DNA from: Pyrinomonadaceae bacterium
Lineage (GTDB): Bacteria > Acidobacteriota > Blastocatellia > Pyrinomonadales > Pyrinomonadaceae
Assembly: GCA_018060305.1 (NCBI GenBank)
Contig: JAGOWF010000021.1
Location: 1-16,206, forward strand
Length of the DNA stretch: 16,206 nucleotides
Direction: 5' to 3'
In this document: one piece after another, positions 1 through 6,380 of the stretch
Layout of the letters: the number at the start of each line of letters is the position of its first letter
Position numbering within the stretch: the stretch's first letter is position 1
Made by a program: the position numbers and the translations under genes
The notes under the pieces: model-generated
What the model was told of the DNA's origin: nothing
Databases searched by the model: none
The model's input: only the letters and a program-made list of their open reading frames with translations

Positions 1-2
1 CG

Positions 3-407
3 CGGCCGTTTGCAATGATCGACGACCTGTTTGAAACGGGCGAGCGAATATGGTTTTCGCTATCGATCAACGACCACGTCGAGGCGTTTGCCGCCCACCC
101 GCAGACGGGCTCGATAAAGGCCGCCGCGACCCAAAAAAAAGGCGCGGCCGATCGTTCATCGAGTGCGCGATACGGCGCCGCAGCGGCCGCTGACGATGTA
201 AAGCAACAGCTTGCCGACGCCAACAGCTTGTATCAAAACAAATTCGGATTTATATTTATTGTCTGTGCAACCGAAAAATCCGCTGATGAGATGCTCGCGA
301 TCTGCCGGGCACGCATCCGCAATTCTGTCGAAACGGAATTAAAGCTCGCCGCGGCCGAGCAATGGAAAATAACCGAGATCCGCCTGAACAAACTCTTAGA
401 AAAATGA
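3..407 (+). CDS. uraD: OHCU decarboxylase UraD, 5' end outside window, active-site motif altered
   Basis: UraD decarboxylates 2-oxo-4-hydroxy-4-carboxy-5-ureidoimidazoline to S-allantoin, the last step of urate oxidation in the cytosol. The frame is open to the left edge (residues RPFA precede the first Met at 15), and family members are about 165 aa, so roughly 30 N-terminal residues are missing. Family signatures are clear: WFSLSINDHVEAFAAHPQTG with the catalytic His, FGFIFIVCATEKSADEMLA, and the C-terminal TELKLAAAEQWKITEIRLNKLL. From memory of the family, a WSxxEQxG motif carrying catalytic Glu and Gln should follow the His. Here the aligned stretch reads DRSSSARYGAA, with Ala and Arg in those places. 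The enzyme may therefore be impaired, matching the uricase remnant downstream. The stop overlaps the uraH start (ATGA, 404-407). Identity is confident; loss of activity is inference. Confidence 0.88.
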   Translation, partial: RPFAMIDDLFETGERIWFSLSINDHVEAFAAHPQTGSIKAAATQKKGAADRSSSARYGAAAAADDVKQQLADANSLYQNKFGFIFIVCATEKSADEMLAICRARIRNSVETELKLAAAEQWKITEIRLNKLLEK

Positions 408-748
408 GCGCTATCACAACACATATTTTCGACACATCGTCCGGAAGGCCCGGCGTCGGCATTCCCGCCGTCCTCGAGCGCAAGACGCACACCGCCGGGT
501 GGCAGGCCATCGCCGAAGCCATTACCGACATTGACGGACGGATCAACGACTTTCTCTCAACGCGCGAAGCATTCCTTCCGGGCCACTACCGGTTGATCTT
601 CGAGATCGGGCCGTATTTCCTGCTTAAGAATATCGAATGCTTCTTTCCGCAGGTGACCGTCAGCTTTGTGGTCAAGGACACCGTGCAGCATTACCACGTT
701 CCCTTGCTGCTGAGCCCGTTCGGTTACTCGACATATCGCGGAAGCTGA
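404..748 (+). CDS. uraH: 5-hydroxyisourate hydrolase (transthyretin-like)
   Basis: This enzyme hydrolyses 5-hydroxyisourate, the uricase product, to OHCU, which is the UraD substrate. The predicted protein has 114 aa, the usual family length. The known catalytic residues are all visible: His7 in TTHIFDTSSGRP, Arg46 in DIDGR, His98 in HYHVP, and the C-terminal YRGS tetrapeptide that completes the active site and defines the family. An upstream in-frame Met at 362 would add 14 residues inside uraD. The ATG at 404 is preferred because it gives the normal N-terminus and an ATGA overlap with the uraD stop, which suggests translational coupling. Unlike its neighbours this gene looks fully intact. 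Confidence 0.94.
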   Translation: MSAITTHIFDTSSGRPGVGIPAVLERKTHTAGWQAIAEAITDIDGRINDFLSTREAFLPGHYRLIFEIGPYFLLKNIECFFPQVTVSFVVKDTVQHYHVPLLLSPFGYSTYRGS

Positions 749-891
749 TCTCGCATTTTCGCTCCCCGAAGATTCATTGCCCGCCGGTCGATATCACAAA
801 AATCGGCGTCGAGGACAAAAACTGTTTCTTTGTCCCGACCGACGAGCCGCACCTCCTGATCGAGGCCCGGATGCGGCGCAATAGTGAGTAA
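748..891 (+). pseudogene. uricase C-terminal remnant (about 48 residues)
   Basis: Reading in the frame of position 748, directly across the uraH stop, gives a stretch that looks like the C-terminus of factor-independent urate oxidase. It contains PKIHCPPVDITKIG, then VEDKNCFFVPTDEPHLLIEA and a short basic tail to the stop at 889-891. The FVPTDEPHxxIEA block is the characteristic uricase C-terminal motif, preceded in the family by a PNKHxxxVDLSxFGLEN-type segment, which also lines up. A full uricase has about 290-320 residues, so some 85% of the gene is absent, and there is no start codon or ribosome site of its own. The match begins exactly at the uraH stop, pointing to one deletion that joined the end of uraH to the last part of uricase. 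A misassembled deletion is the alternative. Confidence 0.75.
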
Positions 892-909
892 GCGGTGTAG
901 AATAAGTAT

Positions 910-1116
910 ATGATCTTCAACATTACCTTAGATCGGGACGAGGACGGGATTTGGATCGCGGAGTGTCCGTCCATCCCGGGCTGCGTAAGCCAGGGAGAGA
1001 CCAAACAAGAGGCGATCGAAAATGTAAGAGACGCGATCAAATTATGCCTTGAAGTCCGGGCTGAAAAAGGTATGCCGCTCACCGTTGAAACGCGACAGGT
1101 CGAGGTGGCGGCCTGA
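910..1116 (+). CDS. hicB: HicB-family antitoxin
   Basis: The product has 68 aa. It shows the compact HicB/UPF0150 fold signature: an N-terminal strand with DEDGIWIAECPSIPGCVSQG, then KQEAIENVRDAIKLCLE. HicB binds and inhibits the HicA toxin and usually represses its own promoter. This copy is the short form, with no added ribbon-helix-helix or HTH domain after the core, so if it autoregulates it may do so without a separate DNA-binding domain. No clear Shine-Dalgarno precedes the ATG. The sequence just upstream is A/T-rich (TAGAATAAGTATATG) and could hold a -10 element. The TGA overlaps the hicA ATG (TGATG, 1114-1118), the usual tight toxin-antitoxin arrangement, with antitoxin first. Confidence 0.9.
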   Translation: MIFNITLDRDEDGIWIAECPSIPGCVSQGETKQEAIENVRDAIKLCLEVRAEKGMPLTVETRQVEVAA

Positions 1117-1343
1117 TGGCCCAACTTCCCATTCTCAGCGGCACGGAAGTTGTGCGTGTCTTTGAAAAGCTGGGTTGGGAATTTTCTCGTCAAAGCGGAA
1201 GTCATATGGTGATGACTAAACAAGGTGAAATGGCTTCGTTGTCAATTCCCAAGCACAATGAGGTTGCAAAAGGAACGCTCAGAAGCCTTATCCGTGCGGC
1301 GAATCTAACGGCAGACGAGTTCCTCAGCGGCTTTCGATCCTAG
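1116..1343 (+). CDS. hicA: HicA-family mRNA interferase toxin
   Basis: The product has 75 aa and is a typical HicA (YcfA) double-stranded-RNA-binding-fold toxin that cleaves mRNA independently of the ribosome when free of HicB. Visible motifs are the N-terminal SGTEVVRVFEKLGWEFSRQ and the catalytic His30 in GSHMVM. The C-terminal IPKHNEVAKGTLRSLIRAA is followed by the usual Leu-x-x-(D/E)EF ending. No frameshift or lost catalytic residue is seen, so the pair is probably functional. It overlaps hicB by one base. The pair lies between a uricase remnant and an aldolase remnant, so it probably arrived in, or helped fix, a rearranged piece of DNA. Confidence 0.92.
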   Translation: MAQLPILSGTEVVRVFEKLGWEFSRQSGSHMVMTKQGEMASLSIPKHNEVAKGTLRSLIRAANLTADEFLSGFRS

Positions 1344-1356
1344 ACTTCCTGACACG

Positions 1357-1458
1357 ATGACCACAACGCTCACCGGCGATTCGCTTGAGAACATCACCGC
1401 TCGCCTTCGTTCCACATTGACCGAATATGCCCGCTGTTATCCGGGCGAATCGGGGCGC
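1357..1458 (+). pseudogene. N-terminal remnant of a DUF6986/HpcH-like aldolase (tentative)
   Basis: An ATG 13 bases after hicA opens a frame beginning MTTTLTGDSLENITARL and continuing to YPGESGR. From memory, this resembles the first ~35 residues of DUF6986 proteins (aldolase/citrate-lyase-like). In those, the YPG(E/D)xxxRQPVHTVY motif follows, and the genes often sit beside urate or allantoin catabolism genes. Here the reading departs from the family right after YPGESGR. The frame stays open to 1662 but encodes Arg/Pro-rich then hydrophobic sequence and runs into a terminator, which is not credible protein. A different frame at about 1446-1544 gives an acidic tail ending GPEQPAHTAI and a stop, possibly the C-terminus of the same or another gene. 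No ribosome site is seen. The family assignment rests on a short stretch. Confidence 0.42.
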
Positions 1459-1799
1459 GTCCGGGCGACGACCCCGAAGTGGGCGAGAATAGCTCCGCAG
1501 ATGCCGGGAATGGCCCGGAACAGCCTGCACACACGGCCATCTAAAGAATTTTTGTTTTTTGTATTCGTCCATACAATTCGAATCTTGAATGGCGGGCATC
1601 ATAAAACTCGCTTAAGACTAAATTCTTTACTTACAGTCTTGACTCCTTGGGTGCTTCCATAAAACGAAGCACCCGTTTTTTACCCGTCCGCCTTGTTCAA
1701 AAATGTAAATGGCATTCTTATCATCCATTTTTGTTAAAATTGCAGAACATCGCGTCACTTTCAGATAGATCCCCTAACAGAGGCCGACGCGCTGAGCTT
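1459..1799. other. gene-free stretch between the remnant locus and the sensor kinase
   Basis: No credible gene is seen here. The first ~90 bases are GC-rich and may be leftover coding sequence (see the aldolase remnant). From about 1545 the base composition becomes A/T-rich. It contains an intrinsic terminator (1649-1681) and a weak AAGACT/AGTCTT inverted repeat at about 1614-1640. The hexamer TAAAAT at 1735-1740 is one mismatch from a -10 box, but there is no good -35 at 17 bases, so a promoter for the sensor kinase is only suspected. Confidence 0.5.
1649..1681 (+). terminator. intrinsic terminator before the sensor kinase
   Basis: GGGTGCTTC (1649-1657) pairs perfectly with GAAGCACCC (1666-1674) across an 8-base loop, followed by G and six T. 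This is a textbook rho-independent terminator on the plus strand. It closes transcription from the uraD/uraH/hicBA side and insulates the kinase operon. It also shows that an upstream in-frame ATG at 1647 cannot be the kinase start. Confidence 0.88.
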
Positions 1800-4700
1800 A
1801 TGCCTGTGCCAGATCGCGCGTTTGCTGAAGACTATCCGGGCATCCTCGTCTGGGCGTCGCGGATCGCTTTCCTTTTCGGCCTATACGCACTCATAGGCGG
1901 ACTCATTTCTTTCATCGGCTGGTCGGCTAATATTAAGGTCCTGACGGATTGGGAAGGCAGCGGAGTCTCGATCCAGCCGTTAACGACCGTAGCAGCCGGC
2001 TTGTGCGGCGTTGCAGTGATATTAACGGTGCTTGGCGCTCCGCGTGCCGCCGGAGCCGTCGGCGGCGCGGTTGCCGTGATCGGTCTCAGTTCGATCATCC
2101 AAACAGCCGCCGGGATCGATCTCGGGGTTGACGCGCTGCTTATGTTTGGACACGAATGGGGCCGCACCGGGACACTCTCACCGGGACGAATGGGCATCGC
2201 GGGTGCATTGTCGTGGACGCTCCTTGGCGGTGCCTTCATTTTTTTCGCGGTCGGCCGAGGGTTGCGCGACGTGACACGCTCCCTCATGGCCAACCAGACG
2301 GCCGTTGGCATGGCAATGGCGGCCATGGCCATCTCAATGCTGTCGTTGATCGGCTATATCTACGGGGCTAAGGCACTTTACTCTCTTCCGCGTTCCACCA
2401 TCATTGCAATTCAGACCTCGAGCTTTATTTTTGCGACGGCTGCCGGCCTCGTCCTTTGCCTGCGAAATACCGGCCCGATGAAGCTCTTTGGCGGCGTCGG
2501 CCCGGGCAGCTCGTTGGCTCGTCAGATCATCCCGGTCGTTCTGCTCATACCGATCATTCTGGGCTTTGTGAATGTAACCGCGGGGGACGCAGCACTCTAT
2601 GACAGCTCGTTCGGCTCTGCGCTGCGAACGCTGCTCGAGATCGGCGTCATGACGGTCCTGGTGTTTCTGACCGCCCATACGATCAATCTGCAGGCCGAGC
2701 GGACACGCACACGCGAGCGAGAGATGAGGCAGCTTGCCGACGCTATGCCCCAGGTCGTTTGGGTCGCGGGCCCCGACGGCGAGGTCGTCTATTACAATGC
2801 CCAAGTGGCAGGATTTGGCGGGATAGATCCGGAGGCAAACACGGCATCCGATCGGAAGCCGAGCATTCATGCGGATGACGTTGCAGGTGCACGCGCGAGC
2901 TGGGATCTCGCCAGATCTGAGCAGCGTCCCTATGCCAGCGAACATAGGACCCAAATGGCCGACGGCTCATACCGATGGCATCTCAGCCGCGCCTTTCCGA
3001 CAATCGGCGCAGACGGAAAAATCGAGAAATGGTTCGGGACGACGACAGATATCCATGACATCAAGATCGCCGAGGGCATATTGCGTGAGAGTGAGCAAAA
3101 ATTCGTCCGCTTCATGCATCGCCTGCCGGGCCTGGCCTGGATAAAGGACGCCGACGGCAGGTATGTCTATGCTAACGATGCAGCTATGAAGGCCTTCCGG
3201 ATGTCAAAAGCCCTCTATGGACGAACCGATGCGGAAATATTTCCTATCGAGACCGCCACGTCATTTGAGGCCAATGACCGACTGGCTGTCGAAAGCAGCA
3301 GCGGAGTTCAATCCATCGAGTCACTCGAGGACGATGACGGAGCGTTAAGACAGCTATTAGTGAGCCGATTTCCCATCGATACGGCCGACGGGCAGGCACC
3401 GATGATCGGCGGTGTCGCTATCGATATCACTGCCGAGCGGCAGATGCAAAGCGACCGTGAATTTCTCTTTGCTATCGCTGAAAAGATCAGGACGAGCGGG
3501 AGTCCCGAAGATCTGATGGCCCATATTAGCCGCTCACTAGGCGAGTATCTGGCCCTTCACAGGTGCTTTTTCAACGAGATCGATACGGCCGCAGATATCG
3601 AGACGGTCAACGACGGATTCGCACGCGATGGCAAACCGCTGACCGGAACATATGCCGTCTCGACCTACAGCCCGATCACGTCCGACGAAATGTCTCGCGG
3701 AATAACGGTCATCAATCACGACGCTTCGTTCGACGAGAGAACGTCTTCGCTTTTTGACACCGTCTATGGCCCGAGCAAGGAACTGGCATACGTTGCCGTT
3801 CCTATCCTGCATGACGGATCGTGGGTAGCGTCGTTATGGTGCAGCGATGACAAGCCGAGAAAATGGAAGAGCCACGAGATCGAACTACTTGAAAACGTCG
3901 CCGAGCGCACCTGGTCAGCGGTCGAGCGGTCTCGTGCCAACACACGGCTGCGCTCCTCGGACGAACGCTTCCGGCTGGCTCAGGAGGCCGGCAGTGTCGG
4001 TATCTGGGATTTGGACATTCTAGCGGGGCGTACCTATTGGTCCGAACAAATGTGGTCGCTCTACGGCGAAGATCAATCGTCCGCTGCCCCGGATATTCAA
4101 TTCTGGCGATCACATCTTCATCCTGAGGATGCTGAACGGGCGGTGGAGACATTCGAGCACTCATTAGCATCCGGGGCTGAACGCCATCACGATGTTTTTC
4201 GCATCGTCCGGTCCGAGGATGAGATACGGTGGATCGAATCGATAGCCACGATAGTCCGTGACAAGAACGGTCAGGCCATCCGCACGTTTGGCGTGAATTT
4301 GGACATCACAGGCCAGAAAGCCCACGAGGACGAGCTTCAACGCGCTCATGACCAACTCGAGCACCGCGTCGAACTTCGCACCAGAGAGCTCGCCGATGTG
4401 AATACGCAATTACACGAGCAAATACAGGAACTGGCCCGCAGCGAAGATCACCGTGTTGCCCTGCTCAAGCGGCTCTTCACTATTCAGGAGGACGAACGCG
4501 GCCGCATCGCTCGTGATATTCATGACCAGTTGGGCCAGCGATTGACGGCCCTAAGATTAAAGATCGCGTCTATAATAGATCTATGCGATAAAGGATCGCC
4601 GGTCTTCGAGCGCGTCAGCCGCTTGCTGGAGATCTCTGAACTCCTGGATTCCGAGGTGAGCTTTTTGGCATGGGAACTTCACCCGACCGTTCTGGACGAA

Positions 4701-5123
4701 GAAGATTTCAATTCCACGCTCGATCAATATGTTCGCGAATGGTCACGCTTTTCGGGCATATCGGCTGAGGTAGATCAAATCGCGCTCCGCGGCACCCATA
4801 TCAATGAACAGGTCGCGACAAACCTTTATCGCATCACGCAGGAGGCCCTAAACAATGTCGCGAAATACTCGAAGGCAGACCTGGTCAATGTGCTGCTCGA
4901 AAAACGCGGCAGCGACCTGATCCTGATAGTTGAGGATAACGGCATCGGATTTGAAATTAGCACATCGGAGCAAAATGACGCCGAGCAACGCGGATTTGGC
5001 CTTTTAAGCATGCGAGAGCGGGCTGCTTTGATATCCGGAACGCTCGATATCGAGTCGGAGCCCGGCCACGGAACGACTATCTTTGTGCGCGTCCCGCTCA
5101 GCGATAATGGAGAAACATCCTGA
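1800..5123 (+). CDS. membrane sensor histidine kinase, 8TM-PAS-PAS-GAF-PAS-HisKA_3-HATPase
   Basis: This is a 1107-aa sensor kinase of the NarX/DegS type. About eight TM helices lie within residues 22-294 (roughly 22-41, 60-79, 84-102, 131-151, 168-188, 199-220, 242-260, 275-294). A PAS domain (about 310-430), second PAS (435-545), GAF (555-705), third PAS (722-845) and a coiled coil (to about 895) follow. The HisKA_3 dimerisation domain has the phospho-acceptor His908 in ARDIHDQLGQRL. The HATPase domain has N-box QEALNN (Gln1014-Asn1019), DNGIGF from Asp1046, GFGLLSMRERA and GHGT, so all kinase motifs are intact. The frame is open from 1647, but that ATG lies inside a terminator. The ATG at 1800 starts just before the first TM; no strong ribosome site is seen. 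The stop overlaps the response-regulator start (TGATG). The signal is unknown; stacked PAS/GAF domains suggest redox, gas or small-ligand sensing. Confidence 0.93.
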   Translation: MPVPDRAFAEDYPGILVWASRIAFLFGLYALIGGLISFIGWSANIKVLTDWEGSGVSIQPLTTVAAGLCGVAVILTVLGAPRAAGAVGGAVAVIGLSSIIQTAAGIDLGVDALLMFGHEWGRTGTLSPGRMGIAGALSWTLLGGAFIFFAVGRGLRDVTRSLMANQTAVGMAMAAMAISMLSLIGYIYGAKALYSLPRSTIIAIQTSSFIFATAAGLVLCLRNTGPMKLFGGVGPGSSLARQIIPVVLLIPIILGFVNVTAGDAALYDSSFGSALRTLLEIGVMTVLVFLTAHTINLQAERTRTREREMRQLADAMPQVVWVAGPDGEVVYYNAQVAGFGGIDPEANTASDRKPSIHADDVAGARASWDLARSEQRPYASEHRTQMADGSYRWHLSRAFPTIGADGKIEKWFGTTTDIHDIKIAEGILRESEQKFVRFMHRLPGLAWIKDADGRYVYANDAAMKAFRMSKALYGRTDAEIFPIETATSFEANDRLAVESSSGVQSIESLEDDDGALRQLLVSRFPIDTADGQAPMIGGVAIDITAERQMQSDREFLFAIAEKIRTSGSPEDLMAHISRSLGEYLALHRCFFNEIDTAADIETVNDGFARDGKPLTGTYAVSTYSPITSDEMSRGITVINHDASFDERTSSLFDTVYGPSKELAYVAVPILHDGSWVASLWCSDDKPRKWKSHEIELLENVAERTWSAVERSRANTRLRSSDERFRLAQEAGSVGIWDLDILAGRTYWSEQMWSLYGEDQSSAAPDIQFWRSHLHPEDAERAVETFEHSLASGAERHHDVFRIVRSEDEIRWIESIATIVRDKNGQAIRTFGVNLDITGQKAHEDELQRAHDQLEHRVELRTRELADVNTQLHEQIQELARSEDHRVALLKRLFTIQEDERGRIARDIHDQLGQRLTALRLKIASIIDLCDKGSPVFERVSRLLEISELLDSEVSFLAWELHPTVLDEEDFNSTLDQYVREWSRFSGISAEVDQIALRGTHINEQVATNLYRITQEALNNVAKYSKADLVNVLLEKRGSDLILIVEDNGIGFEISTSEQNDAEQRGFGLLSMRERAALISGTLDIESEPGHGTTIFVRVPLSDNGETS

Positions 5124-5779
5124 TGGAAGCCAAACTGCGGATACTACTCGCCGAAGACCATAAGACCGTTCGCGAGGGCATCAAACTGCTCGTCAATGCT
5201 CAGCCCGATATGGAGGTCATAGGTGAGGCTGACAACGGTGAGGTGGCCATCGCTGAGGTAGATCGCCTAAAGCCCGACCTGATCGTAATGGACATTTCGA
5301 TGCCTCACGTAAACGGGCTCAAGGCAACACAGCGATTACGAATGATGAACTCCGATGTGAAGATCCTTACTCTGTCGAGGCATACGGACGACGGCTACCT
5401 TCAGCAACTGCTTGCCGCCGGCGCTAACGGCTATGTCCTGAAACAGAGTGCTCCTAATAATCTAGTGAACGCGATCCGCGAGATCGCGGCCGGAAATGCC
5501 TACCTCGATCCGGCCCTGACTGCACGGGTGATCGGCGGCATCGCCGGCCGAAGCGCCGCGCCGCGCGGCGAAAACAATCAGCCGCTCACCGACCGGGAAT
5601 CTGAGGTCTTGCGACTGATCGCGCTCGGCTACAGTAACAAAGAAATTGGCACTAATCTCGATCTAAGTGTAAAGACGATCGAAGCTCATAAGTCTAATGC
5701 CATGCGAAAGCTCGGCATTGCCGGCCGCATTGACATTGTCCGCTACGCGATCCTCCAGGGCTGGATGGAAGACAATTAA
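5123..5779 (+). CDS. NarL/FixJ-family response regulator
   Basis: The product has 218 aa: a receiver domain followed by a LuxR-type HTH. In the receiver the acidic pocket is Glu11-Asp12, the phospho-acceptor is Asp57 in VMDISMP, and the conserved Lys is Lys107 in GYVLKQS. The output domain (about 153-215) reads LTDRESEVLRLIALGYSNKE, followed by IGTNLDLSVKTIEAHKSNAM, the canonical GerE helix-turn-helix. It should be phosphorylated by the kinase encoded immediately upstream, whose stop codon it overlaps by one base, giving fixed stoichiometry through translational coupling. The operon ends here: a stem with A- and T-rich flanks lies 52 bases downstream. Targets are unknown, but the leader elements and the Crp-family gene that follow are natural candidates. 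Confidence 0.95.
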   Translation: MEAKLRILLAEDHKTVREGIKLLVNAQPDMEVIGEADNGEVAIAEVDRLKPDLIVMDISMPHVNGLKATQRLRMMNSDVKILTLSRHTDDGYLQQLLAAGANGYVLKQSAPNNLVNAIREIAAGNAYLDPALTARVIGGIAGRSAAPRGENNQPLTDRESEVLRLIALGYSNKEIGTNLDLSVKTIEAHKSNAMRKLGIAGRIDIVRYAILQGWMEDN

Positions 5780-5831
5780 CACCGCCCGCCTTTGCTTACC
5801 ACCAAATTTTCCCGCCCGCGACACTTCAGGC

Positions 5832-5857
5832 AAAATCCCGCGCGCACTAGGGATTTT
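5832..5857 (+). terminator. probable terminator after the two-component operon
   Basis: AAAATCCC (5832-5839) pairs perfectly with GGGATTTT (5850-5857) over a 10-base loop. The A-tract and T-tract are part of the stem, so it could act in either direction. It lies 52 bases after the response-regulator stop and before an independent gene pair, which fits termination. There is no further T-run after the stem, so the strength is uncertain. Confidence 0.5.
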
Positions 5858-5977
5858 CCCTATAAACTTTGTCCATTTTCCTGATTTTTCGCTTTCCTGC
5901 CTTTTGTAATACTTTGACCATCGCACCGATTCACGCGGCGGAGCTCGGATGAGCAGAATGTCCAAGGGGGAACGAAA

Positions 5978-6008
5978 AGGTGAGGGATCGGCCGCGGATC
6001 CCTCACCT
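5978..6008 (+). promoter_or_regulatory. perfect 12-bp inverted repeat in the leader of the PAS-like gene
   Basis: AGGTGAGGGATC (5978-5989) is followed by a 7-base loop and its exact complement GATCCCTCACCT (5997-6008). The repeat ends 29 bases before the ATG at 6038 and about 15 before its ribosome site AAGGAA (6024-6029). No T-run follows on the plus strand, so it is not a standard terminator for upstream genes. It could be an mRNA hairpin in the 5' leader, an operator bound by a dimeric regulator such as the adjacent response regulator or Crp protein, or a REP-like palindrome. Confidence 0.6.
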
Positions 6009-6037
6009 CGGAACCGAAACAAAAAGGAATAGTTCTC

Positions 6038-6361
6038 ATGGAAAGCAACCCGATCGAAAACCGGATATTTGAGCTCGAGGACGACGGAACCATCGTGCAT
6101 TGCAGCACCGCATTTGCGTCACCGGTTGGTCGAGCAGTCGGAACGAATTTTTTTGACACGCCTGCCGGCCCATTCGATATGGCCGAATTGCGGCGGCACT
6201 TTCGCAACTTTGTCCGCAGTCGCAAGCCTGTCGACCGATTTACGCTAAAGTGCTCGGCCGGGCAACACAAATTAAACGCCTGTGTTTCGCTCACGCGGGC
6301 ATTCAGGACGGTATTCGGCGATCCAACGGGCATCGTAATGCTTGAGATCAAAACAACATAG
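6038..6361 (+). CDS. small PAS-like protein of unknown function
   Basis: The product has 107 aa, is soluble and has no signal peptide. No family was recognised with certainty. The pattern resembles a minimal PAS fold: an opening strand with FELEDDGTIVHCS, then VGRAVGTNFFD, a helix with FDMAELRRHFRNFVRSRKPV, and closing strands ending PTGIVMLEIKTT. There are two Cys (in VHCST and KCSAG) and a third in NACVS, which might matter for redox or ligand binding, but this is not a known motif. The ATG at 6038 is supported by AAGGAA at 6024-6029. The next gene, a Crp-family regulator, starts 19 bases after the stop on the same strand, so the two are likely co-transcribed and the PAS-like protein could feed a signal to the regulator. 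Confidence 0.72.
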   Translation: MESNPIENRIFELEDDGTIVHCSTAFASPVGRAVGTNFFDTPAGPFDMAELRRHFRNFVRSRKPVDRFTLKCSAGQHKLNACVSLTRAFRTVFGDPTGIVMLEIKTT

Positions 6362-6380
6362 GCAAATAAAAGGGAGAAAC

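Noticed and set aside
774..1223. Minus-strand frame of 149 codons across hicBA
   Set aside because: It overlaps both toxin-antitoxin genes and the uricase remnant, has no domain pattern and no upstream ribosome site.
1357..1662. A complete 101-aa protein after hicA
   Set aside because: Only the first ~34 residues look like real protein; the rest loses any pattern and the frame ends inside the terminator stem.
2334..2954. Minus-strand open frame of 206 codons opposite the sensor kinase
   Set aside because: It is the antisense of strongly supported TM and PAS coding sequence, is Arg/Cys-rich without any domain, and has no ribosome site.
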